Assembly (NCBI GenBank): GCA_025618425.1
Contig: CM046845.1
Coordinates: forward strand, 3,270,541 to 3,334,540
Length of the DNA stretch: 64,000 nt
Direction of reading: 5' to 3'
Origin: Heliocidaris tuberculata
Lineage: Eukaryota; Echinodermata; Echinoidea; Camarodonta; Echinometridae
Positions 51,244 through 60,682 of this stretch are shown one piece after another (positions within the stretch are counted from its first letter, which is position 1; every line of letters begins with the position of its first letter). A program made the translations under genes and the position numbers. The notes beneath the pieces were generated by a model that searched no databases, had not been told where the DNA came from, and worked only from the letters and a program-made list of their open reading frames with translations.

Positions 51244-52071
51244 GAGTATTAGGTAGCCAAGCATTTTTTGTGAGATGGCTAACTGAAATGATCTTGAAAG
51301 ACACTGCATTATTTCATACATGCTCATTGTTGATGTTGATACAATGTAAACTTGTAGGCCTACATGGTGTGCAAAAGATAAAAGTCCTTTGCCAAAATTA
51401 ATTAGTTTTCATAAGTTGTGTCATAAACTTCTGTGATTTAAGATTTTTGTGCTCAATACAAAAAGCAATCTTAAGAAAATGGCTGAGGATATACAGGGTT
51501 ATTTTAACAATTTCTAGATGTTTGATCAGCTGAAACAGTTGAATTTGTGTTAGTGTTTTTGATTTGTCTATTGCAGCACTCTTTTCAGGGATATCAACTT
51601 CATTAGCTTGTTATCTCAAGGTCAGATATATTTTTGGAGATAGCATTATGGACTTTGTAGGAAGCAGAAATCCAGTAGGCGATAACTGTTAAAATGCCTT
51701 GTCATATACACTGTTCCAGCTGATCTGAGAACAAGTGGCACATCAAACAATAGCGTCACAGCTTTGTGTTGTATGTTATTGTGGAGAGAAGATGGAGAGT
51801 TTGTGACTTTCAAGTTGGCAACTTTCATAATGTAGTTGGGTCAGAGGTCGTGCTATGAGTGAGGTTAGGATTGCAGGGATGTGACAGGAAAGAGGTTATG
51901 TGGGAGTGGAGAATAAGAACATGGAATACATGCAGAGAAAGTTCATTGTGCAGAAAAGGGTTCTTTTTATGGCAGGGTGAAGGTAAAAGGTGCTAGCTAT
52001 TCAGGTGATGTAAAGCAACTGTAAAACAACTACCTATGCAAACAAACAAGAAAACAAAAAGAGAGGGAGAC
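51244..52071. other. Intronic stretch, nothing assigned
   Basis: AT-rich sequence with no gene or repeat that I can identify; it becomes purine-rich toward the microsatellite at 52072. Confidence 0.5.
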
Positions 52072-52073
52072 AT

Positions 52074-52104
<31 letters not shown>

Positions 52105-52128
52105 CACACACACACACACACACACATA
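52072..52128. repeat. (GA)n(CA)n compound microsatellite
   Basis: About 20 bp of GA then about 30 bp of CA. A second CA run lies at 52426-52446, on the far side of the GATGAC array. Confidence 0.93.
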
Positions 52129-52144
52129 CATGTGCGCGCATAAG

Positions 52145-52406
52145 AACCGATGACATCTTTTTCAACCTAGAATTTGACCGCATAACCGATGACCTGTGTG
52201 TGTAGAATTCAACCGCATAACCGATGACCCGTATGAAATGTTTCTATACAACCGACGACTTGTTCGCGTAATACTAACTGATGACCTACCCCTTTATGCA
52301 AAAGCATGTAATTTGGGTCTCACTGCGCAGGTCTGCCAACCGATGACGTCATCGGTTCGCTGTGTGTCATCGGTCCGAATGTACAGTTCATGCCTATGTC
52401 ATCGCT
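52145..52406. repeat. AACCGATGAC array with inversion point
   Basis: The word AACCGATGAC occurs at 52145, 52184, 52219 and 52338, with one-base variants at 52250 and 52276. From 52348 onward the same word appears inverted (GTCATCGG) at 52348, 52366 and, as GTCATCGCT, at 52398. The switch is a perfect 20 bp palindrome at 52338-52357. The two sides are flanked by GCGCRYA and CA-repeat sequence. Spacing is irregular (about 26-60 bp), unlike a CRISPR array. Confidence 0.85.
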
Positions 52407-52650
52407 TTAAATGGGCGCACATACGCACACACACACACACACACATATACAGAGGGAGGGGGGAGACAGATAGTTTTACCAGGAAGGAGGAATAGACCTA
52501 CTGCACAGCCTTCTTATTGAAGTATCATTCTCAAGAACTGAAAGTGTGCAACACATAATTACTGTAGGCCTATATGGCTATGATAGGTATTACGGTAGGT
52601 CCTTGTGTGTAAAACACCATCTCATCAAGGTTTAGGCTCTGATATTGTAA

Positions 52651-53620
52651 TATACAGTGCATCCCCCCAAAAAAGTTAACAGTTGGAAAAAGTCTCCCAA
52701 AATGAATATTTCAAAATATTTGTAGGAAATTTTCATACCTGTGGATAGATTAGGGTCTCTTCTATCAAATGACACCGAAATATGTGGCAATATTTTGAGC
52801 TCGAGTGAGCAAAAGCGACTTTTGCGAAAAGGTGCAAAATCTAGACTTGACAAGAATTGGTATTTTGTGCTGAAAAGTCTCCCCAAATGAATATTTCAAA
52901 ATATGTTCATGAAATTTTCATACTGATGGATAGCTTAGGATCTCTCCTATCAAATGATACCAAAACATCCGACGATATGTTATGTTTGAGTGAGCAAAAG
53001 CCATTATTGTGAAATGGTGCAAAATCTATGGTTGACAAAACTTTGTATTGGTTATGTCTGGTATCAGCAAAGTTTAGAGTTTTGAAAAGGCTTAGAAACT
53101 TTCATATTCTGGTCATTAAAAGGCAATTTATGAAAGAATATGCTTTGTTTTCTGTATGTTTTGACATATCCCATCAAAACTTTATGGTTGACTGAGAAAA
53201 TCAGCTTGAATTAAAACCTTGCCAAAACTAATATTTCAAAGCACTCAGTAAAGCAGTTAATAGCTCACTGAAACATGAAAATATTTATGAGATACATAAG
53301 GACATAAAGAGAACAGAACCTCTTCTTTGATAAATTGTCTATTATTGATCAAATATGATTATTTATAAGCCTTTTCATGACACTCAACTTTGTTGATACC
53401 AGCCAGAAGAAATACCAATTCTTGTCAAGTCTAGATTTCCCTTTTCACAAAAGTGGTCTTTGCTCACTCGAGCATAAAATATCACCAAATCTTTAGGTGT
53501 CATGTAATAGAAGAGATCCTAAGCTAGCCACAGGTATGAAATTTTGCTTCAAATATTTTGAAACATTTATTTGGGGAGACTTTTTCTGACTGTTAACTTT
53601 TTCGGGGGACGCACTGTATA
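52651..53620. mobile_element. TA-flanked MITE with long inverted ends, 970 bp
   Basis: The outer ends are TATACAGTGC and GCACTGTATA, with AGTTAACAG and a AAAAAGTCTCCC word next inside. The terminal inverted repeats run about 210-220 bp (to about 52870 and from about 53405). Part of the repeat (AAAAGTCTCCCCAAATGAAT onward) is present again in direct orientation from 52875. TA flanks and CAGTGC ends suggest Tc1/mariner-type mobilisation. No transposase is encoded. Confidence 0.82.
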
Positions 53621-54322
53621 TGCTAGATGTCTGATATTAGCTTCAAGAATACATGGGCCTAATTCATTCACATAGCATGGGAAACAGATGTGTAGGCCTA
53701 ACCATTGTTACTAAGAATACATCACCACCGATACATCAAAAGAAATTAAATAGAAATCTGCACTTCTCCATAGGAAACCCTCGGACAAAGAAACAGAGGA
53801 GAAAAAGCTGGGAAAAGGAGAGAATGAAAAAGGAAAAGAAAAAAAAGGGAGAATTAAGATGAGGGAAATTGCTATCCTGCTGGGGTATATTGGAAATCAC
53901 TCAGCATGCATTATGTGTAATGTTTGTTGGAAAATCGTGGAGCCTATGGACCTATAGATTTGTATGAGGCGTAATGTTTAGTCATTTAGGCAGAAATTCT
54001 GGTTTTAATATGGACCGACTCTGTCCAACTGGGAATTAGAGAGTAATATGAAATAATGAAGAAATATTATGTGGAAAAGTGAACCAATATTTATTTGAAT
54101 GTTCAAATTTTAGCCAGCAATTCATCTTTAACATTTTAATTTCCCTGAGAAAATGTCACGAGAAGAAGGCTATCCTATACCTAGGACCATTATGATTAAA
54201 GTCCAAATCCAAGTTTTAAACATGTATACTCATTATGTAAGCTGTCATTTATCGATCATGTAAAATTTTCATGTGACATTGGAGCTGTGGTATTCTTCCA
54301 AGTAGAGAAATGTCACAAATGG
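53621..54322. other. Intronic stretch, nothing assigned
   Basis: A purine-rich patch near 53770-53860 yields a lysine-rich open frame; no gene is supported. Confidence 0.5.
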
Positions 54323-54584
54323 GGTAACCTCACTAGTCATAAGAACCACTATTCATAAGGACCACTTTTTCATAAGGACCGTTATCCATAACATGTGGCT
54401 AAATGAATAGCGGTTTTGTATGAATAGCGGTCCTTCTAAATAGTGAGCAAACCATAGACAACTTACCTCGCTATTCATAAGGATCTCCATTCATAAGGAC
54501 CACTATTCATAATTATTCATAAGGACCGCTATTCATACCGTGTGTTAAATGAATTGTGGTTTTCTATGAATAGCGAGCGGACCC
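54323..54584. repeat. Two tandem fold-backs of TATTCATAAGGACC units
   Basis: The first unit (about 54323-54453) and the second (about 54461-54584) each start with CTATTCATAAGGACC-type words and end with inverted GAATAGCGG/GAATAGCGAG words, so each folds back on itself. CATAAGGACC occurs repeatedly. The middle of each has a TAAATGAATAGCGG or TTAAATGAATTGTGG word. Confidence 0.82.
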
Positions 54585-57335
54585 CTCACAAATAATGTTT
54601 GTCCCTTTACCAGTCCTGTGCTTGACACTGGGTATCATTCTCTCATAGTAAAATCAATTTAATTTGATCATAACAGTACTAATATTACTGTGCAACATAG
54701 TGCCTCTGTCAAACATGCAATGGTGCATAGAATTTATGGAGGTATCTCCATGGTGATATCAACCCAATGATGGTTTAGCTTGGAAGCAGAGTTTGCGGTT
54801 TGCTATCCATGGTTTGTATTGGGTTATAAATCATTCTCTGAGGGCTGAAGTGAGAAGATCCCAGATGTCATCCTCTTACTGGAGGAGATTACTTTCAATG
54901 ACCTCATAAAGGTCATTTAAGGTCACACTCAGGTCAGTCCTGGGGAGTTCCCTGGAGTCTAGTCATGTAGTCTGAGCATGCAGACACCAAGTTTTCTCGT
55001 GATGAGATGTTTATATCATCAGGGCATCAGGGTGTGCTGTATTTCGCCATGTCATGGTTACTTTGTTTTGGTTCTTCACACAAGATCGAAGGCAAAAGCT
55101 TAACAATTCACCGTCACACTGGAAGATGAGTAATTTCCTTTGCATGAAACTGGTTTCTTCACTCAAGTGTACATTGTGTGTTGCAATTGCAACTCCGATA
55201 TTCACTCACCTATAAGTGATTTGCAGAGTATTTTAAAGGTTTGATTATTGTATGTTTTGTAAAGTGAGAATCAGGAAGCAGTTGCATTCATATGTTCAGC
55301 GTACATGTGCTATATTCCAAAACAACTCTACAGACAGTGCAGCACTATCTTCAAACCAGTGAATGAATGTAAAAATGTTCAATTTATCAAGAAACCTTCC
55401 AAGTCACAGTTATGTCAGAAGCATTTATCTCCCATAATGGACTTAAACAGAGCAAATGATCTTCTTTTACAGTCGAGACGAATAACTCCAACAAGATGAT
55501 GCAAGACATCTTTCAAACATGATGATTTTTCTCTTGTTCTTTTGATAGGGTTTGATAGGGTCTGTATCAAAGACTCATTTATTAGGTCCAGACCTTGAAA
55601 TAAACAGTAGACAGTCTGTGTTTTGGGTAGGTTACAAGCCCTGGGGGCACGACAGACTGGCCTCTTGTTTGGAAACTGTTATTACTGATTCAATGACTGA
55701 CAGCAGATTGCATGCATGGGGATGGGGAGTTGCAGAATGATCCAAGCATTGATTTCAGTGTTGGTTTTAGCATGACAAAGTTATTGTAGCATAAATTTGA
55801 CTTTCCTGGACACCTTTACATTAAACTGCAGGGAACAGACTATAGTAACAAAATACAAAGTAAAATGTACGTGATACCTTAATAATATCGTATTTTACCA
55901 TCTGGACTGTAGTGTTGGCCTACTTGTTTTTGTTTTGTTTTGTAAAAGCAATAGAAGCATGTAGTTTGAAGTTTGTAATCATGGAAGATATTTCATATCC
56001 AATTCTACAATTCAAACTAAAAAAAAATTCTCTCTTTAGTTAGTTTATGATCAACGTTTGTGATGCTAGTGGCAAGAAGGTGTTACCAAATAAGTTTCTA
56101 TAAAGTTCAAGCTCCTTTCCCCACCATCATGCAAATATACACTGCATTTGTAGCAGAGTGATACATTTAATAAAAAAAAAAAAATCTATTTGATGTAATT
56201 ATTGCTTACACGAGTTTCCATTGACATTCAATTCATGTGATATTGACTTTTAGAGGAAGTTTCACACTAATCAGCAATGACAGCATGGCCCATAGTATGG
56301 CTCATAGGAGGACTGACTGGATTAAAAGTCATGTGAAACTTGAATGCGGGCTTAGAATAATCACATGAATGGAATCTGAAATACTCCTTCTATTTTAAAC
56401 CTCAACCTAAATGACTCATTTTTGTGATGTTTATAGGCTGTCAAGTAGGCATATTGAAGCTGCATGCTAGCAATTAAGAAATGTTGAACTTGTAAAAGAG
56501 ATAGTCACCAGCAGTGCTTTTTTTCCATTCATGTTTTGTTCCATTCATATCCTTGTTTTCGATCAGATCAAGCAAAGCTTAAATGTATTTATTGTTATTG
56601 ATACCGATGTAGGATTGCTTTCTCAGCAATTTCCAAGGCATTCATTCACTTCATTACATTGCATCTTTCTGTAATCAAGACAACATTAATGAATGCTTGA
56701 GTACCACTTATTCCCATTAGAAAGCACAGAAAAATCGTGGCACGTATTTCCAATACTTCTCATTTGGCTCAAAACAGCTCTGAAGCTGAGAGGTTTTGAC
56801 AGTTACACCTTACTCATGCTTCAATTATTCACAGTGAAAGTCGAGAGGCAGAGCTAGTTGTGCATTCTTAATGTAGTTGTGAATTCCCATGCTTGGCTCT
56901 CTCAGTTTTACTGGGTATCTCACATAAAACAAAGTAGTTGATAGATGAACACAACAGTGAGATTTACAGGTAAACAAAGATGATGGTATGGGAAGCTAGG
57001 TGTAGACCTTTATTACATACCAAATAGACAGTAAAAACAGTAGATAAAACAAGAAAGACAATATTGAAATAAATATGCTTTACTTCAGACTATAAATAAA
57101 CAGTCAACGACAATCAGTACTGCATTATTAGCTTGACAACTAAATTTTAATATTTATCTACACTTTCTTTTGACCATTAAGTGTGAAGAATAATGATGTG
57201 AAAAGGAAGACAATGAAATTGAATTTCCTGTGTAACATTTGATAATGTTGCCTCTATCGATTGAGCGCATGATATCAGACTTTACTTTGCCATCATATAT
57301 TAACCTTTTTCATTATTTATTTTCCGATGTTACAG
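54585..57335. other. 3' end of the large intron, nothing assigned
   Basis: AT-rich sequence with a poly-A near 56172. No gene or clear transposon was recognised. It ends in the acceptor of the exon at 57336. Confidence 0.5.
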
Positions 57336-57420
57336 GTGCATCCAAGGAGCTTGGAGCCTCCCTCACAAGACTCTGTCTTCGACACAAATCAATAGAACTC
57401 AAGCTCAAGTCCTTCACAAG
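57336..57420 (+). CDS. MTSS1: MTSS1-like I-BAR exon (fourth coding exon of family)
   Basis: The exon is 85 nt, supplying the last two bases of the glycine codon and ending with two bases (ag) of a serine codon. It encodes ASKELGASLTRLCLRHKSIE then LKLKSFT. The vertebrate equivalent is TREIGSALTRMCMRHRSIEAKLRQFS, with the LTR.C.RH.SIE.KL core fully kept. The basic residues (R, RH, K, K, K) are of the kind that face PIP2-containing membrane in I-BAR proteins. The acceptor is ttttccgatgttacag and the donor is AAG|GTATACC. It joins the exon at 10606 across a 46.7 kb intron and the exon at 59361 across 1.9 kb. Confidence 0.95.
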
Positions 57421-59360
57421 GTATACCAATCATAATCTTAATCAAATCTGCCAGGCCACGTTCACTTCGGCCACTTTCAACCATCCCAGTGCATTTACCT
57501 TAAAGGGACAGTCAAGCTATTGAACTCAAGCTTTTACACAAATCAATACAAGTCAAGCTTGAATTATGTATGCTTGAGGTAGACAGGTGTGAAAATTGCT
57601 ACCTTTCGATCGAAGAAGGGTAAACGTCCAGCATGGTCAATCCAACTTTTAAGGAGACTGTGTTCATATTGTTCTCAGGAGCCCTCTCTAGATCTGGGCC
57701 CTGTAACACAAAGGTTTGCAACCAATTGCAAAATGGCAATGGCCAATCAAAATCATTGTTGCATGCACAAATTGATCAAAAGGCTGACCATTAACCAATC
57801 TGAGTGGTTGTTACAAATTTGATTGAATGCAAACCTTTGTGTTTCAGGGTCCTGGAAAGCTTGAAAGGAATGGGTGTATGGGTTCCTGGGTGGAGGGGTT
57901 CCTTGGTTTAGGGATTCCCAGGGACTGGAATAGAATTCAAAGGAAGCTACTCAAGTCCGCATCTTCTGATGTAATCAAACTAGGCACCATGTATGTAATT
58001 TGTTGTGTGTGCTTTGCCAATCAGCAACAGCGGGGGATGCTATACAAGATACAGACATGTTGCTAATTGAATTTACTCTGTATAAGTTGCTGTCCCAGGA
58101 CAGTAGATTTCTGTGAAATGTTACATCCACGTATCCTTCAATTGGGTTTGACAGACCCCAAACATCGGGCTCTAAGATCAGTTTTTGCTGTGAGAGTCAT
58201 CTTCCCATGTCCTTCAAAGGGGACATCTACACTTCTCTTTTGCTGATGTAAAAGACCGTGTTTACACTAGGTTATTGCCTGTACTGGGCACCATTAAAGC
58301 AGAATGTGAACAGGGTTCCTGGTCATAACTGGTATCAATATTTGACAGCTATTAGATTGTGTTTCCTCCAGTGGATAGATGAACGTTGCCGCCGTGTCGG
58401 AAGCGGCTCTCCGTCAATTAGTTGCCATGCAACAGTTAATTAATCAAAGGATGGCATCCCTCGACCAGAAGGTCAGAGAGAGTTAGTATCCACTGTCTGT
58501 CATCAGAGCCAATTCAGTATCTCTCTTCCCAAGTGCCACCAAGTCATCTCAAGTCCAAATGTACTATTTTGGGACAAATTCACCCTATGTGTTTGTGGTC
58601 AAATGATTTATAGATGACCCTTTCTAATAGAGAAGTATGGAGCCTTGTTGCAGATAAGAGAAGATGCAGACTGATATTGATGAATTATTATTGAAATTGC
58701 CACAGAGCCGCAGTTAAAAATTGACAAGGAAAGAAAGTGGTATGCCTTATGCCAGAAGTTAAGTTTTTGCAGTGACAAGTTGGCCAGCTAATATAAAATC
58801 AATCACATTTTGTTCAAGATTTTCATTATGTCAACTGCAATTTATATGCAACTTGTATTGAGGTTCTGTAAACAGTTTCAATCAACATTTTTTTTAAAGG
58901 ATGATTATTTTGCTAATGTGTGTGTGATTTTTTGAAACCCAGTTTTTATGATGTTAGTGAGCAGATATAGGACTTTTCATTGTAATGAAAAAGGGAGCAT
59001 TTAAAAATTACCTGTTTTATGTCTTTGAAATGGTATTCACTCGTGTTGGCTAATGACCCCCCCCCCTCCCCACCCCCTTCCTTTGGAAACCAAATTAGTA
59101 TATATTCTAAATTCACATTAAAAAATGTTGCCTACTCAATTGTGGAATTGTGCCCCACTCCCTTCTACAAAATCCTTGATGTGCTCCTGTATTAGAGTGT
59201 AGATACAGATCATAATTTTTATAATGAATCATTTCATGCATATGTTTTAATTTATCTTTGTCTGTCTTTCTTATTAATTCAAAATAATTGAATATTTTGT
59301 GAGTTTATTCTTATGTTTTTTATCTGTGTCCTTCTTTCTCTCTCTTTCATATTTGTTTAG
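57421..59360 (+). other. Intron of the MTSS1-like gene (1940 bp)
   Basis: It starts GTATACC and ends ATTTGTTTAG, between exons of matching phase. It contains the MITE at 57696-57852, the short open frame at 58379-58486, and a C-rich patch near 59057-59080. Confidence 0.92.
57696..57852. mobile_element. Short MITE, 157 bp
   Basis: The termini are inverted: GGGCCCTGTAACACAAAGGT then TTGCA on the left, and TGCAAACCTTTGTGTTTCAG then GGTCC on the right. The interior has CAATTGCAAAATGGCAATGG and CCAATCAAAATC words that also pair partly with TAACCAATCTGAGTGG. No coding capacity. Confidence 0.85.
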
Positions 59361-59452
59361 CTCAATAATGGAATATTTGGTGGTACCTTTACAAGAAAAG
59401 ACAGAAGAATGGAAGAAGAATACAGTTCAACTCGATAAGGATCATGCCAAAG
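59361..59452 (+). CDS. MTSS1: MTSS1-like I-BAR exon (fifth coding exon of family)
   Basis: The exon is 92 nt, beginning with the third base of the split serine codon and ending with one base (g) of the next codon. It encodes SIMEYLVVPLQEKTEEWKKN then TVQLDKDHAK. The family equivalent contains LINPLQEQMEEWKK...QLDKDHAK, so PLQE, EEWKK and LDKDHAK are exactly kept. This is the long third helix at the centre of the I-BAR dimer. The acceptor is ctctttcatatttgtttag and the donor is AAAG|GTTTGT. The next exon should begin with the last two bases of a codon (E in vertebrates, then YKKAR). No convincing copy was found between 59453 and 64000. Confidence 0.95.
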
Positions 59453-59550
59453 GTTTGTATTAGGCTTGCCTTAAGCTATTCAGGAAGAAGAATTTCTAAT
59501 CAGGATACTAGAGAGTATTCTAGAGAGTATTATAGAGTATTTTTTACCTT

Positions 59551-59843
59551 TTATAATAATAATAAACCGTTCTTGTATAGCACATATCACATTATGATAT
59601 AACGTCCCTATGCGCTTCCAAAAGGTTTGGATATTATTACCCTGGCTTTAGCTCCAGCTGCCGTAATCAGCGCACAGTGCATTTCAAGGAATAAATCCTG
59701 CCAGGTATCCATTTAACACCTGGGTGGAGAGTGACAAACATGGATTAATGTCTTGCCAAAAGACGCTAGTGCCGGGCTGAGATTCGAACCCTCAACCCTT
59801 GGATTTAGAGTCAAGTGAATGAACCACTATACCATGACACCAC
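59551..59843 (-). mobile_element. Full-length tRNA-headed SINE, MetaSINE type
   Basis: On the minus strand the head carries a pol III A box (TGGTATAGTGG, 59824-59834) and B box (GGTTCGAATCTC, 59779-59790) in a tRNA-like layout. A central domain follows, with CACTCTCCACCCAGGTGT, AAATGGATACCTGGCAGG and CAGCTGGAGCTAAAGCCAGG. The tail reads AAGCGCATAGGGACG, then GTGCTATACAAGAACGG and an ATT run. This order matches the MetaSINE group of SINEs found across marine invertebrates, as I recall it. The tRNA part is not an intact tRNA gene. Confidence 0.87.
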
Positions 59844-60240
59844 TTAAAGATAAAGTACATGTAAAGTTCTGGTCATGCAATTACATTGTGAAAGAAACCA
59901 TCTCAAAGCAATTGGGAAAGGTTGATCATGTCTACGTAAGAATTGTTTTATACAGTGAGATTTTGGAATCATCTAAATGATAGGGAATTGACCCAATCTC
60001 TCTGAAAAGTACATGTACTGCACATAGAAAGGGGTATATGGGACTGCACACACAAGTGGTATGAATGTTCGGCCTGAACATTTCAGCTATTTTTCGTTAT
60101 ATTTCGAATATGAGTGCAGTTGAAGAGCTATCCTTTTCAGGGGACTTTTGTAGTATGATGTTCCTCCAAACTAACATAAAATGAATGATAAAGCTCACAA
60201 ATTATTTTGCACCTTTCCCAGAACTCATCCTTCTCTTTAA
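59844..60240 (+). mobile_element. TTAA-ended MITE, family B copy 2
   Basis: It runs from TTAAAGATAAAGTACATGTA to CAGAACTCATCCTTCTCTTTAA-like sequence with TTAA at both edges. Its interior matches 34776-35156. It directly abuts the head of the SINE that ends at 59843. Confidence 0.82.
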
Positions 60241-60302
60241 ACACACTTATTTTATATGCACTACATAACCATTATCAAAATTTGATATTATTTCAGTAAA
60301 AC

Positions 60303-60682
60303 TTAAAGATAAAGTTGAGTTCTGGTCATGAGATTGAATTGTGAAAGAAACTGTCTGAAACCAATTGGGAAAGGTTGATTATATAGCACATAAGAATTTT
60401 TGTATGCTGTAAGATTTTGGAATCACCAAAGTGATAAGAAATTGACTCAATCCTGCTGAGAGTCACATGCACTGCACACAGTATATAGGATAACACACAA
60501 ATGTTCGGCCCGAACATTTCAGCTGTTTCTTGTCATACCGGATATTTTGAGTGTGAGAGCATTTGAAAGCAATCCTTTTCAGGGGACATATTTACTATGA
60601 TAATCTTCCAAACTAACATAATAAGAATGAGAAAGCTCACAAATTATTTTTCACCTTTCCCACAACTCAAGCTTCCCTTTAA
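60303..60682 (+). mobile_element. TTAA-ended MITE, family B copy 3
   Basis: It runs from TTAAAGATAAAGTTGAGTTC to CACAACTCAAGCTTCCCTTT then AA, with TTAA at both edges. It is closer to copy 1 (34776-35156) than to its neighbour copy 2, which lies only 62 bp upstream in the same orientation. Confidence 0.87.

Larger units (their letters stand above)
10607..57335 (+). other. Very large intron of the MTSS1-like gene (46.7 kb)
   Basis: It begins GTAGGC after the exon ending at 10606 and ends at TACAG before the exon at 57336. The phase 1/2 junction makes an intact glycine codon, so no coding exon is required between them. It contains most of the mobile elements and repeats listed here. No nested protein gene was recognised on either strand. 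Confidence 0.88.
7897..59452 (+). other. MTSS1: MTSS1/MIM-like gene, partial: four internal I-BAR exons
   Basis: Four exons on the + strand join in frame to give 104 complete codons of an I-BAR (inverse BAR, IMD) domain. Proteins of this family bend PIP2-rich plasma membrane outward, bind actin and Rac, and help form filopodia and lamellipodia. The exon boundaries fall where I recall them in vertebrate MTSS1 (after the QLR, TRG, RQFS-equivalent and DHAK positions), so gene structure supports the match as well as sequence. Introns are 2574, 46729 and 1940 bp. The exon coding for the first 24 or so residues was not found in 1-7896 and is presumably upstream. The exon continuing after DHAK, and the serine-rich and WH2 parts, lie beyond 64000. 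IRSp53 (BAIAP2) is the alternative I-BAR family, but the residues fit MTSS1/MTSS2 better. Comparison is from memory, not a search. Confidence 0.93.

Noticed and set aside
52145..52406. CRISPR array
   Set aside because: The repeats are only 10 bp, irregularly spaced and inverted in the second half, and this is animal DNA.
59770..59843. Functional tRNA gene on the minus strand
   Set aside because: A and B boxes are present but the acceptor and anticodon stems do not pair properly and the unit continues into a SINE body.
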